Positions 22,401 through 31,140 of a DNA stretch of 64,000 nt are shown here, piece by piece. Where the stretch lies: positions 1 to 64,000 of the forward strand of contig JASAND010030571.1 of assembly GCA_030248195.1 (NCBI GenBank), in the 5' to 3' direction. A model generated the notes under the pieces. The model had not been told where the DNA came from. It did no database searches and worked only from the letters and a program-made list of their open reading frames with translations. The stretch is from Trissonchulus latispiculum (taxonomy: Eukaryota > Nematoda > Enoplea > Enoplida > Ironidae). Position numbers and translations under genes: made by a program. Every line of letters starts with the position of its first letter. Within the stretch, counting starts at the first letter, position 1.

Positions 22401-25400
22401 GGGGTGAGCTCAGGTCTGGGGGGGGGGTAACCCCCCCCCCCCCCAAGCACATGTATGATTGCAATGCTCGAATTCATGGCATATTAGCAAGAGTTCATGA
22501 CTTTATTTTTGAGAATCCGAGTAAGCTACTGGAGGGCTTCTCTTCTTGGCATTGCGTAAGAAGGGCGCTCCGACCACAAGTACTAGAAGTCTGTACGTGC
22601 CGAATTTTTGCGGCCCCACCCGGCCCGGCTCGGCCCGTGAAAAAGTTTTCTCGGCCCGCCCGGCCCGGCTAATCCAAATTTTCGGACCAGCCTGGCCCGC
22701 TAATATTTTTTCAATTTTTTTCAATTTTGTTTCGAAAATGCCATAAACATGTTCCGAAAACAGTATTTTTCAAAATAGTATCATTGCTTTCAGTTTTTTC
22801 AAAGAAAATGTGTTTTTCTAAATTTTTTCTAAAAAGTTTTTGAGTTTTTAATGCCCTTACAATGGCGTCATGCAAGTATTCAATACCCGTACAATCGGTA
22901 CAAACAAACCGCCGTTGAGTTTAGCGCGGGCTGCTGGATCTGCCGGACTCACAGATATATTGTGGTACACTGACCGTCGAGACCAAATGCGGGTAGAATG
23001 CCTGCCCACTCAAAGTCAAACCGAACCTGTAATACAAAGCTTAGAAATTTTAATTAAAATTCACAAGTACGTTTCTTACCCTGGCCGGCACATCTTCGCC
23101 CTCCGGGCTGGATCGTCGTTTTCGGGAAGGGCCCGGGCTGGCTGAGACCACGGACCGCCTCCCTTCCGAGGACGTGGAGGGCCGGGAGGAGGTGGCGGTG
23201 GAGGTGGACGGCCCCCGTCCGGAGGGTCCCGGGCTGGCTGAGACCCAGGAGGACTCCATCCCGGAGGAGGCGGAGGAGGAGGGCCAGGTGGAGGCGGCGG
23301 AGGGGAGCGACCACTCACTCGTCTCCGCGCTCCCCTCCTGACTGGACCGGCGGGCTGGAGTGGGGCTGGGAGGAGGAGGCCGTTCTCCGGAGGGGCCCGG
23401 CGGGGTGGCTGAGGTCCCGGCGGGCCGCCTTCGTTCCGGCGAGGGGGACGGGCTGGACCAGTGGCTGCATCGCGGTCGGGCGTCGGAGGACTGGCTGGCT
23501 GAAATAGGAACAAAAATGCAAGTAGTACAACAGCTGAAAAAACATCTGAAACCAAGATTACATAATGATAAGAGTATGCCACTAAGCAAGCTCTCTGTTA
23601 TCAGAAGAAAAACTATGCTCCGCTCGCTAATGGCCCCCTTCCGGCAAATTAGACCCTCTTCAAAATTCTCAGAAATGTTTGTGTTCTAAAGCTCGAAGCA
23701 GACACAAAATTCGCCGACACACTGCTTGTGTTTTCTAGCTTAAGCACGTAAACATTGAGCGAGTGAGCGTACCCCCGTTTCGACTAGGTACTGATTTGCG
23801 GGAGGGGGCACTAGGGTCAGATTTGTGGAAGAGGTTGGGCCGTTAGCGAGCGGAGTATACCGTGATAACTTACCGTGACAACAGAGAGCTTGTCTAGTGA
23901 CACACTCTTATTATTATGTACTCCTGCTGAAGCATAGCGACGTATCCACAGCATCAATAGTTCCTCAGAAGCTAACCTGAACATTTACTGCATCTGTGAG
24001 CTATATCTGACTGTAAAACAAAAATTTCGTATCAAGGCTTGTTGTTAAGTTAATCCTGTGTCTTAATCAATCCTTCGTGCTTAATTCGTACCGTCCTCGA
24101 CTTCCATCGGCTCCACTGGAGAGTGGGCGGCTGGCTGTGGCTGAGGGGAAGGCGGCTGCTGTGGCTGTTGTGGCTGGCGGCGTGGGCGGCGGCGAGGTGG
24201 GATGGGTGGCTTCCCGGTGACCCTGAAATTAAAATTACATAGTATAATGTAAAGTTAAGAATTGTGTAATATATTATGCACTAGAATATTGTAGCAATAA
24301 TATGGAGATAGTCTCAATTAAAACAACAACTAACAATTACATTTACTGCACAAGCTAAAACTAAACCGACTTAGTTTAATCAGAAGTACATAATTAGTAA
24401 GAACGTGATGTTTGTTAGTCTTTGTTATTATTTTGGTGACATGATACATAAGCACACTAGCTGCCGACCGTGCCCTATAAAATCGGACCTGGCGATCCTT
24501 CTTCCCCACAAATCAGTACCTTGTCGAAACGGGGGTGCGCTCACTCGGCTGTAGATTTTCGCGTTGGAGTTCGATGTGGATAAACCACTGACATAACATT
24601 GTGCGCTTCATTCAACACGTAATCGAACGTACTCCCGTTCCGACCAGGTACTGGAGTGAGAGTCACTGGAGGTGGTCAGTCAGAGGTGGTGATCCCCCAG
24701 TCTAATAACAACGACTCTCAAAAAGACTCCAGTAGAAACTACAGGAATTCTTGTAGTTTTCTACTGAACTGTTCCAGTGCGATCAGTCACTAGTGGAGCT
24801 TCCTGTATTTTCCACAAAAGTAATTTTTGTAGTCTTTACCGGCCTCTCGAATAGTAAAAATTAAAGGAATTTCCTGTAGAAAATACTAAAGAAACCTGTA
24901 GTTTTATTCGACTTTTATGATAATTTTAAATCAGATACCAAACCTGTAGTTTTCACAAGATAAAACCTGTAAATTTTTTCCGGAGCGACCTAATAATAGA
25001 AAAGGGGGCAGGTGCGGGGGGGGGCGCTCCCAAAATATTTTCCGCAGGGAGCGGTCGTTACAAAAAATCATTCACGGGATGTTAAAAGACTGAAAATTTA
25101 AAAATGTTCAAAATTTCCAGTCTTCAAAGATTATGACCGCTGTCACCTCTATATACCCAGTTTGCGTTATCAGTGTATCGAGTACTTTCCCGTAGAGTAA
25201 ACCTGTAAACCAATTAAAACTACAGGTTTCATTTGTATTGAATACTTGTCTAACTTGTAATCCATTCTACCAAAGTATATCCGGTAAATACTACCAAGAA
25301 AGACCTGATTCTGCTTACCGTGAGGGGGAGAAGGTTGGCGGCGTGACCACGAAGGTCGCATTGCCGCCAACCTCGAAGGTCTCGTTCAGGGCCCGGGCTG

Positions 25401-26050
25401 GAGGGCTGACTGAACCGGAGACCTCCGTCGGGCCGGAGAAGGAGGGGCTGGAAAAGGAGGGGCCACCGGAGAAGGAGGAGGAGGTTTGGGCGGATGGCTG
25501 GCTGGAGGGCCCGGGCTGGGGACTGGGCGGCGTGACTGGATGGCGGGCGCTGGAGGGGCCTGGCTGAGAAGGGGGCGTGGTTGGCTGGCGGGTGGCGGAG
25601 GTGGCTGGCGGGCGAGGGGGATTCAGGGAGGTGGCTGGCGGAGGAGTCCCCGAATACTCCGTCGGGTCGGAGAAGGACGGGCTGGAAACGGAAGCGGAGG
25701 AGGAGGATGAAGAAGAAGCAGCGGCTGGCTTCTTCTGCTTCTTCTTCCGTTTTTTGGATGAGGTGGCTGGCTGGCTAGGGACGGCTGACTGGCTGGAGGA
25801 GGAGGCTGGCTGTCCGGAAGGGGAGGCTGGCTGATTGGCCGGGGGGCTGGCACTGGGGCTGGGCCGTTGGGGGGTCTGACGGCCCCCTAAAACAATAAAC
25901 AAAACAGCCATTATTAACAATAAACATCAAAAATTATACATATTATGACATTTGTGATACATAAAACACAAACGAGAAATCGCATGTCTGGTCTGTAGAA
26001 CCTTGAAAACGCTTGCTTTGAAATGCGGTTGTTTGAAATATTAACTTCGG

Positions 26051-26114
<64 letters not shown>

Positions 26115-27047
26115 AGATTTTAGCTTTATATTTTCAAGACCGGATCCTGAAACAAAGTTTTATAATTTCCCCAAAATTCGATAACCTTCTGACGTAGATG
26201 CACAAAATATTAAGGCGATAAAATATTAAACCGATCTTTTGTCTATCCCTAATCGAAAGCTGGAAAGTTTAAAAACTGCAAAAATTAATGAAATTTAGAT
26301 ATAAGCATAAGTTTTTCGGCTCTGAGTTACAGAAGGAAATTGAGGTCACAGGTGCAACGCTGTCGGTTTAATATAAGAGACCATTTCCGATGTGTTTACG
26401 GAAATGAATCCGAAAACGGAAAACCCAGACAACTCCAAAAAACGGAAAACTGTGGATAAAGAAGGGACCATATCACTATCTATCCCTGGTCCCAGCCGCT
26501 CTCAACAAAATTTGTTCCAAATGTGCTCCTATCAGGACAACCGAATTCCAGTCGTGTCGTGAATTCGTTTAAGCCATGAATTGGTGGTGGTGGTGGTTTA
26601 AGCGGAGCGTGGTGTTTGAGCCCTGATTTTTAAGTCAAAACTGAACATAGTTCTTTTTGCGTAATTAATGAGTTCAAACTGAAATGCTGGCACTATCAAA
26701 GCTATTGACTTTCTCCGAATGCAAAAAATCTGCATTCCAGTATATTGAAATCGAATTAGATCATTAATGGGGGAGTTTTCATTGGCCCTGAACCGGAAGT
26801 CAGCTGACAGAACCAGGTCAATGCGTGTCAGCGTCTCTCAGATGGAGTGAAATATACGTTAATATGTTAAGATTGGGATAAAGTCATGTCAGGATTAAAA
26901 TTATAATTAAGATTAAAATAAAGATTTCGAATCACTTCTTCATAAAAATTCACAATTCAGAAAAAAATAAAGTTAACTTAAACTTGATAATTGTTTAAAA
27001 TAGCACACTTTTAGGTAATCTTTCAACACCTTACCATTTGAATCCAT
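13400..27047 (-). CDS. Spliced two-finger C2H2 zinc-finger protein gene (9 exons, 691 aa predicted)
   Basis: Seen: join 27047-27035, 25886-25319, 24222-24092, 23498-23080, 22040-21503, 21050-21013, 20770-20713, 18940-18661 and 13430-13400 on the minus strand. Each intron starts with GT (mostly GTAAG) and ends with a pyrimidine-rich CAG or TAG, and all eight phases match, giving 2076 nt with a terminal TGA. Domains: Ser/Pro-rich residues 5-237 with a basic run KKRKKKQKK near 49-57; Pro/Ser/Gly-rich residues 238-377 with a second basic cluster (RKRRSS); a Pro/Gln-rich stretch near 390-540; finger 1 at 590-613 (C-x4-C-x12-H-x4-H); a Pro/Gln linker; finger 2 at 662-683 (C-x2-C-x12-H-x4-H). Inference: nuclear, probably nucleic-acid-binding, with a low-complexity interaction or activation region. 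The finger spacing resembles the amino-terminal fingers of R2/NeSL-type retroelement proteins, but the introns argue for a host gene, perhaps domesticated. The last exon is the least certain. Confidence 0.72.
13573..14430. mobile_element. Foldback element inside the last intron of the zinc-finger gene
   Basis: CACGTGTGTCTCCTTAGTGAACC at the left is mirrored at the right end (14405-14430). The mirror continues through 'aacataagcagtgctgagaa' and 'tagtggttatcccaggaaaacgc' to a centre near 13940, where GTCGTGGCTCACC faces GGTGAGAGAACGCAGCCAC. Large but non-coding. Confidence 0.8.
14431..15074. other. Non-coding, diverged repeat
   Basis: 14568-14760 is a diverged direct relative of 16300-16500 (shared 'cagttaa.agatattgc' and 'aggac/atg..aaaagat' blocks). 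The TTAAGGGTTAA motif near 14880 belongs to the 6681 foldback family. No gene seen. Confidence 0.4.
15075..16052 (+). repeat. Dispersed repeat, second copy of the 3' flank of the giant palindrome
   Basis: Blocks 'gggaccagtccc', 'atgtccctcggccca', 'ttcatatcatgg', 'gaaatcgatgttc' and 'gctaaagttatagcgttt' occur in the same order as at 3450-3770 and 4735-4760. It ends 'cactgcacaaaaggat', the uninterrupted version of the hAT-like insertion site at 3771. No intact frame. Confidence 0.72.
16053..16934. other. Intronic non-coding sequence
   Basis: Apart from the diverged repeat at 16300-16500, nothing recognisable. Confidence 0.35.
16935..17420 (+). repeat. Dispersed repeat, copy 1
   Basis: Matches 63545-63910 in reverse orientation; shared blocks include 'ctgtgttaatatctat', 'cgcaaaaacacctcata', 'cacgctacctagtccagatt' and 'gcgaaattttccta'. 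A tandem partial duplicate of its second half follows at 17455-17640. Confidence 0.72.
17813..18075 (+). repeat. GGTCTACCCC-type dispersed repeat, copy 1
   Basis: Starts 'cattaacac.gggtccgatt' and runs through repeated 'gggggtctacccc' and 'tttttaag' blocks. It aligns in order with 32686-33045. Unknown class. Confidence 0.6.
18273..18625. mobile_element. CAAGAGTAC-family MITE, copy 1 (intronic)
   Basis: Ends CAAGAGTACGTAATGATAAG and ...CATTATGTACTCTTG. Inside are inverted 'gtgtgacactaagcctagt' and 'cgctaacggctgaactcccccc' type blocks. It lies just downstream of zinc-finger exon 8. Confidence 0.72.
18661..18940 (-). CDS. Exon 8: C2H2 finger 1, Pro/Gln linker, most of finger 2
   Basis: 280 nt between acceptor CTATTTCAG and donor GTAAGT; phase 1 in, phase 2 out. 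It starts CQVPGCGRAF and includes the complete finger 1. After a linker rich in Pro and Gln (about 48 residues) comes CTFCDRGFATLKGMRIHRTK, which lacks only its last His. The split base AT needs a following G to give Met, as supplied by exon 9. Confidence 0.75.
19012..19709. mobile_element. CAAGAGTAC-family MITE with internal CCCCGTTTGG minisatellite
   Basis: Inverted ends CAAGTGTGCATAATTGC and GCAATTATGTACTCTTG, followed by mirrored GAGAAGAAGAGTAAGCCACT-type blocks. Between them, 19108-19580 carries a degenerate tandem repeat of CCCCGTTTGGTGGGG in both orientations. Open frames here come from that repeat. Confidence 0.72.
19755..20115. repeat. CCGGCC-rich tract (intronic)
   Basis: Repeated short CCGGCC, GACCGGC and CAGCCGG motifs, like the tracts in the arms of the 1-3578 palindrome and at 42984-43285. 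No coding frame supported. Confidence 0.45.
20454..20518 (-). repeat. Degenerate tRNA-like unit
   Basis: Minus strand: ends TGGCTCC and GGAGCCA pair perfectly as an acceptor stem. An A-box-like TGGTTGCCCGGC and a B-box-like GGCTCGATTCCC are present, and a T5 run follows. The anticodon region is about 7 nt too short, so it is a tRNA-derived relic or SINE head, not a tRNA. Confidence 0.45.
20713..20770 (-). CDS. Exon 7: 58-nt micro-exon
   Basis: Flanked by acceptor TGTTTAG and donor GTAAGT. Phase 0 in, phase 1 out; it encodes AVEGMALRDFDVPQYGGFF. This is one of the few non-repetitive parts of the protein, so exons 6-7 are the best query for finding homologues. Confidence 0.7.
21013..21050 (-). 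CDS. Exon 6: 38-nt micro-exon
   Basis: Flanked by acceptor TTGTTTCAG and donor GTAAGT. Phase 1 in, phase 0 out; it encodes TALEPAQVEELR. It is too short to stand as an open frame, but it fits exactly between exons 5 and 7. Confidence 0.68.
21329..21408 (-). repeat. tRNA-derived unit (SINE head or tRNA pseudogene)
   Basis: Minus strand: outer pairing GTGTTC/GGACAC, A box TGGCGCAAGCGGTAGAGCG, B box GGTTCGATCCC, TTTT directly after. Two extra nucleotides separate acceptor and D arm, and the anticodon stem does not pair. It lies between exons 5 and 6 of the zinc-finger gene. Confidence 0.6.
21503..22040 (-). CDS. Exon 5: Pro/Gln low-complexity region
   Basis: 538 nt between acceptor CTATTTCAG and donor GTAAAC; phase 0 in, phase 1 out. 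It encodes a start RPCDRPAPEPQLL, then about 140 residues of almost only Pro and Gln, then a mixed end (NRRPARRPMQAAEAEAARQG). The DNA is a CAG/CCG/CCA-type trinucleotide-like tract that probably varies in length between alleles. Alternative frames read as poly-Ala/Thr or as Leu/Arg on the plus strand and are shadows. Confidence 0.7.
22274..22457 (+). mobile_element. CAGACATGTGC MITE with G/C runs, complete copy
   Basis: Ends CAGACATGTGC and GCACATGTATG; perfect 8-bp flanking duplication ATTGCAAT at 22266-22273 and 22458-22465. The interior has several G7-G9 runs, a C15-type run, and CCGGATTTTCCGG palindromes. CAG ends with an 8-bp duplication suggest a hAT-type origin. Confidence 0.82.
22488..22600 (+). 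mobile_element. Partial CAAGAG-family end
   Basis: CAAGAGTTCATGAC... then GAGTAAGCTACTGGAGGGC and a 'gctccgaccacaa' block, matching the arm of the 19012 element. The opposite end was not found; a CCCGGCCCGG tract follows at 22610-22695. Confidence 0.5.
23080..23498 (-). CDS. Exon 4: Ser/Pro-rich with Arg/Lys cluster
   Basis: 419 nt between acceptor TATTTCAG and donor GTAAGA; phase 1 in, phase 0 out. The chosen frame contains two SASPGPS blocks and a basic RKRRSS segment followed by acidic PEGEDVPAR. Long open frames also exist in other frames because of GC-rich composition; only this one fits both neighbouring exon phases. Confidence 0.68.
23553..23926. mobile_element. CAAGAGTAC-family MITE, copy 2 (intronic)
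   Basis: Ends CAAGATTACATAATGATAAG and ...ATTATGTACTCCTG; flanks CTGAAAC and CTGAAGC differ by one base, a probable 7-bp duplication. Inside are mirrored GAGAGCTTG and GCGAGCGGAG blocks. It lies between exons 3 and 4. Confidence 0.72.
24092..24222 (-). CDS. Exon 3: Arg/Pro/Gln-rich
   Basis: 131 nt between acceptor AATTTCAG and donor GTACGA; phase 2 in, phase 1 out. It encodes VTGKPPIPPRRR and a Pro/Gln tract, then a short acidic end (VEPMEVED). The junction with exon 2 rebuilds an Arg codon and the junction with exon 4 an Ala codon. Confidence 0.7.
24240..25310. other. Intron 2-3 of the zinc-finger gene
   Basis: Non-coding. It holds two GTTTCGAC/GGTACT-type repeat pieces (24497-24560, 24630-24680), related to the interior of the 23553 MITE, and several 'cctgtagtttt' motifs in both orientations (24720-24980, 25200-25230). 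Confidence 0.4.
25319..25886 (-). CDS. Exon 2: Ser/Pro-rich region with basic nuclear signal
   Basis: 568 nt between acceptor TTTTAG and donor GTAAGC; enters in phase 1 and leaves in phase 2. It encodes about 190 residues rich in Ser, Pro, Thr and Gln, with KKRKKKQKK close to the start. An internal duplication is visible: two copies of a block PSFS-x-PTE-x-SG followed by PPA and LN, about 85 residues apart. The GC content is sharply higher than in the surrounding introns, which helps mark the exon edges. Confidence 0.72.
26053..26111 (+). repeat. (TA)n microsatellite
   Basis: Uninterrupted TA repeat of about 29 units. Confidence 0.95.
26404..26562 (+). CDS. Short open frame with nuclear-signal-like run, unknown
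   Basis: 52 codons from ATG to TGA, in intron 1 on the opposite strand. The product is polar and contains KKRKTVDKEG followed by SIPGPSRSQQN, which reads like the disordered N-terminus of a nuclear or transposase protein. No family is recognised and no downstream exon was found; it could be chance or a TE remnant. Confidence 0.25.
   Translation: MNPKTENPDNSKKRKTVDKEGTISLSIPGPSRSQQNLFQMCSYQDNRIPVVS
27035..27047 (-). CDS. First coding exon, module A (ATG exon nearest the gene body)
   Basis: The exon reads ATG GAT TCA AAT G and then donor GTAAGG, encoding Met-Asp-Ser-Asn plus one base. The lone G joins the GG that begins exon 2 to make a glycine codon. On its own 13 nt would be negligible. Support comes from three other copies with the same pattern at 29265, 40259 and 42395, and from the exact phase fit. 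It is the closest of the four to exon 2, with an intron of about 1.15 kb. Confidence 0.6.
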
Positions 27048-27175
27048 TTGAAAACCAACAATAAAAAATTAAATTAATACAAATTAGCACAACCTGATAG
27101 CTTTAAAATAGACAGTAGAATAAAATTACTGAAAATTTAAAATTTTCCACACAAAATGGTATGCAAATTAGTTTC
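27048..27175 (-). promoter_or_regulatory. Promoter-like module A with ATGCAAAT octamer
   Basis: Upstream (minus strand) of the 27047 ATG lies an AT-rich stretch ending in the octamer with its TAGTTT extension at 27161-27174. The same octamer, the 'gatagc' block and the AT-rich run recur at the same distance in modules B, C and D. ATGCAAAT (or ATTTGCAT) is the known binding site of POU/Oct homeodomain factors. Promoter activity is inferred from conservation and position only. Confidence 0.5.
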
Positions 27176-27219
27176 TGAATGATTGGAACCGGCTTGTGTC
27201 TTCCAGTACTGACGTTTAT

Positions 27220-28560
27220 TCCCGCATGCAGTGCTCATGAGTCAGTTCCAAAATTGCTCTCAAATTTGTAGTCTCCCTCCAGAAGTTGCTGTATACGATG
27301 TTGTAGCGGCACTTTTGCCTTGATCGAAAGCTAGAAGATTTAAAAAATGGTACACTACTTATTCTGGCGATAATCCATTCAGGCCTTTTCTGCCTCAAAA
27401 ACTTATTCCTAACTTATGCTATAAAATACCGGAAGGAACTGCGATGAACGCCGGACGGAATCACGAGGCAACTTTTCTTGAGTTTTTACGCAGAATAAGA
27501 GAAATGGAGATTCTTGAAAACTCAGCAATAAAATTTAGAATTTTTTACAAAATGTTTTGAATTGTAAAAATTCTTTTGAACCTTTCAATTGTTTTTCGAC
27601 GATCTTTACTGAGTCGAGGATCATTATACATAATTATATTCAAGAATATTTTCAATTTAACCTTTCAAGATCATAGTATATCTCGAATACTGCAAATATA
27701 TACAACCTTTTTGCTGTCTGACAAAATAAAAATAGTACGAAACCCTGGAAACACGGGAAGGTTTACAATTTACGGGCAAAATTCTTTACGAAAACTAAAA
27801 ATACACACCAAACACGTTGACTTTGACTTCAATTCAAAGACCGCCTAATATTTAGAAAAAATTGCCTTTGAAGGTATGAACAAATGTAACGAATATAGAA
27901 AATTAGGCTGTAAAATTGAAAACAGAAAACGGACTTCACTTAATTTGTTGGCAATTTTGTTTGAACAATCTCAGAAATATGACAATGAAATTCGGTGGAA
28001 TCACAATTTTGCATTAGGCTCGGCTTAGCTCGGAGTTTCAATTCTCCGCTCGGGCTCGGCTCGGGAGTCAAGCCAACCCTCGAGCCAAAATCCTCATCGC
28101 TATTTGGCCTCACCCTCACTTGGCTGGCTTGAGCTCTGCTCCATGATCTGCCCTTCCCGTTTGAAATAGTCAGTGGTCCGCGTAATTCTCTCACTGCTGA
28201 TTACCTTAGATTTTTATAACTCTAATACTTTGATAAAGGAGTTGGAGAAAAAGCATAGTTGCGTTTAATTGGCATTCTTTCTGTCGGAACGGTAAAGGTT
28301 TCGAGTTATCGTTGAAAACTGTTTTGGACAATTTTCGTCTTTCACTTTTAGCAATCTCAACGACTTGGCACACCTTTATCATCACTGAATTCATCTTGTC
28401 AATCTTTTCGCTTTCAAGTAGATTAACTAGACTAACCAGAATAGGTCAGAGAGTTACGTGAAATTGTTTAGGCTAGAGACATCCAAGGAAGCGCTTTGTA
28501 TATTTGACGTGAAAAAGATTTTATATATTGCCGCTCTTGGTAAAAAATTTTATCATTACG
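27220..28560. other. Non-coding between module A and the 28.57 kb repeat
   Basis: AT-rich. A GGCTCGG-type tract at 28015-28150 (ctcggcttagctcgg, gctcgggctcgg) resembles the GC-rich subterminal tracts of the MITEs here. No gene seen. Confidence 0.4.
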
Positions 28561-28569
28561 TAGATTCAC

Positions 28570-28930
28570 AGATGGACAAGGGGAGGGGGAAAGGGGGGAA
28601 GTTCCCCCCTCGGCGAAGTCGTCCACAAGGGGTCCCGAAATTGCTCCCACCAGAAGTAAGATAATTGGTCACAAGGGGTAAGAAAATTGCCAAAAAGATT
28701 TTCCAAAAATTTTCCGGTTTCGCCGGAAGTTTTCATTACAAATCACTATTTTTTGCAAAGAACGTCCGAAAAATGTTGTTTTAGCTAAAAAATCGCTGTT
28801 TTCATTAAAACACGACAACACTTAAAAATGGCCTTCAAAAGTACCCCTAAGAAAATTCGCTTTCACAAGGGGTACGCAAATCTGCTTCCACAAGGGTCAG
28901 TGAAATTTGACCTCCCGTTCAGATATGAGT
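28570..28930. repeat. CACAAGGGG-type dispersed repeat
   Basis: G-rich ends with 'cacaaggggt' repeated four times and a central CCGGTTTCGCCGG palindrome. It is related in layout to 62410-62740 (agtgggg.. repeats and CCGG core). Confidence 0.5.
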
Positions 28931-29264
28931 AGAATAGGATTCGAGCATTCGAGCATTGAGTCAATAGGTACTCTATTCTAGTTCAATGTGAGTTCAGCAG
29001 AAACGAATCGAGAATGAGATCTGCGAAGAATCAGTGATTTTCTCTGCATTCAAACGATCGATGAAGTGAAAAGCTGACGATGAAGTCACAGATTATTGAG
29101 ATTTCGTTGAACTGGAAAGTCTCACTGCAGTTTTGTAGTTTTTGGAAGAAAAATACGGCATAAAATAAGTACGACTCTTCTTTGCTCTGCGCTTTAACAC
29201 CACTCAACCAACTATTATACAGTAGTAGAAAATGTAAAGGCTTTTGCAAAAGAAAAAAGCTTAC

Positions 29265-29277
29265 CATTGGACTCCAT
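29265..29277 (-). CDS. Alternative first coding exon, module B
   Basis: ATG GAG TCC AAT G followed by donor GTAAGC. It has the same length, phase and residue pattern as module A (Met, acidic, Ser, Asn). No Ser/Pro-rich exon 2 copy lies between here and module A, so if used it most likely splices to exon 2 at 25886. Confidence 0.5.
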
Positions 29278-29415
29278 GAAGGCACAATTAATTAAATTAA
29301 ATAATTAAATAATTAAAATTAAAATTAAAAAACTTCAACTTGATAGCATTTAGAAATCATAGCGAGTGAAATTTGTTAAAATTCTTCTTCACGTGTTGAT
29401 ATGCAAATTAGTTTC
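29278..29415 (-). promoter_or_regulatory. Promoter-like module B with octamer
   Basis: Octamer plus TAGTTT at 29401-29414, 124 bp upstream of the ATG, with the shared 'gatagcattta' block and AT-rich run. Module B and module D are close duplicates: farther upstream both also share an 'agcg(t/g)cttttg' block and a 'tatgcaacgacc' block. Confidence 0.48.
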
Positions 29416-29787
29416 TCGTTCAGAGTTTTATTACGTAAGGCTTTTCTGACAGGCAGCGTCTTTTGACTTCGGAAATTTATGCAACGACCGACATTTTAAA
29501 CGAATGAATGCAAGCTTCAAATTCCCCGGATTTCAACAAAAAATGATGATTCCTGCTGTTTAGATGATTATTTTTAGTAAAAAATAGCAACAAACATAAA
29601 CCTTCATAGTAAATTATGTCTTTTCGAAATTTGATATTCGAACTTATATTTCAAATTCTGAGTCTCGAATGCTTTTCAAATTTTCGAGTTTTAATTTCTA
29701 CTTTGAAACTTAGGAAATGCACGAAATTCGTCAATATATGGTATTCATTCATCCATATTTTATTTATGTTTTATTCTCAGTATCATA

Positions 29788-29986
29788 CATACATGTGCTT
29801 GGGGGGTTGAGAAGGGGTTTCACCAGACCTGGACCTCACCTCCCCCCAGAGGGGTCCCTCACGCCCCCCACCAGAATCCAGATTTTTCCGGTTTTTTGGG
29901 CAAAAAACCGGAAAATCCGGTTTTCCGGCGGCCGTCGGCCACCGGTTCACCCCTCCCCCCTAAGACTTCCCCTCCTTCACATGTCA
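29788..29986 (-). mobile_element. CAGACATGTGC MITE, second complete copy (reverse)
   Basis: Ends CATACATGTGC and CACATGTCA. The interior matches 22274-22457 in reverse: C runs, CCGGTTTTTTGGGC...CCGG, CGGCGGCCGTCGGCC. Flanks share only GTAT, so the duplication has decayed. Confidence 0.75.
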
Positions 29987-30104
29987 GTATTAGCCTAACC
30001 AGTTGAAGTTTTGTCTTATGAGTAAAGACGTCTTTGATATTGTATGTGTAATGTAGTTGCTTGGATCTGAGCTAGAAATTGTCTTTTCTTCTGTCTTTGT
30101 TCAA

Positions 30105-31140
30105 TCTAGTTGGTTAGGGCACTCTGTAGCAACTTAATCTCTTACACGGAGGGTCAGCGCGTCTGCTGCAATCAGCAAACTTAGACACAGGATGCCCAAA
30201 AGGTGATTTGTCCAAAAGTGGGTATCCTTGTAGCCAACCCGGATGGGGTCCTGGTAGTGAGTTCGTTTAGCGATGGGGGAAGTGATTCGCTGGATATCAA
30301 TTTAGACAAGCGGGGTCGACACTTGTCTACGATTCCAGACGGTCGGTATCAGTTCACAGCAGTGAGGTCTGATATTTATCTCGATCAACTAATCAAGATA
30401 ATTAATTGCTGATTAGTTCTTCTCTTGCTCCTGGATCAGGGGTCGGTATCTCTAGCTCGAGATATGTCACTTACTTGTGTTGGGGATGATGATCCTGTTC
30501 CAATGGCTTTCTCCAATGTGTATGACCTAACTTCTGACACTTGTTAGGGCACACTCCAATTTATTAAGAATTAGTATAGTTCTGATTACGCGACAATGAT
30601 GATAATAACAGTTACTAGGACAATAATAGTAACAAGATGCGATAATATGGTTCACAAACTCTAGGATAACGAAGTAACAAAGTGTACAGCAATGATGCAG
30701 ACAAACAGAATATATTTTACCAGAGTTGCCAGTATTTTGCTTCGTTAATTGATTATTATCTTAAAGGGACAAGACTTAGGTTGCCTCAATTAATTCTTTC
30801 TTTCTTCCTCTTCTGTTGTTATGACTAACTCACCCTATCACTAAAACTTTGTGCATTCCCTATATGATTATGTTCGTGTTGCCTATCTCTTGATCCGCCC
30901 TTTACAACAAGGACACTACACCAATTAAATTATAAATTAATTACAGATACTAAATTCAAGGTTGTTAGTAGTACAAATTCCGGTCCATGGGTGAGCCCAA
31001 GAATGCTGTTCCAATCTCCTATAGCGGAGCACACAGCGCACTGTTCCCAGATGCTATTCGGAAAGCCTGAAGGGGTCTAACACAGGGGTCGGTCTGATTG
31101 GGGGATTCCTGGAACGGTTATATAAACTGGGGTTAGTAAT
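30105..31140 (+). repeat. LTR-like dispersed repeat, copy 1
   Basis: Shares blocks in order with the reverse complement of 52400-53030: 'gtgagttcgttta', 'acgcgacaa.atga', 'ttaccagagttgccag', 'aagggac.aga', 'ttatgact'. 'Ttagggcac' occurs twice (30113, 30544). No gag or pol frame remains, so an LTR retroelement is only a suggestion. Confidence 0.45.

Noticed and set aside
22870..23145. Frame running into exon 4 on the plus strand
   Set aside because: No start or splice context; overlaps the better-supported minus exon.
25486..25853. Gly/Trp-rich plus frames across exon 2
   Set aside because: Opposite-strand shadows caused by Pro-rich codons.
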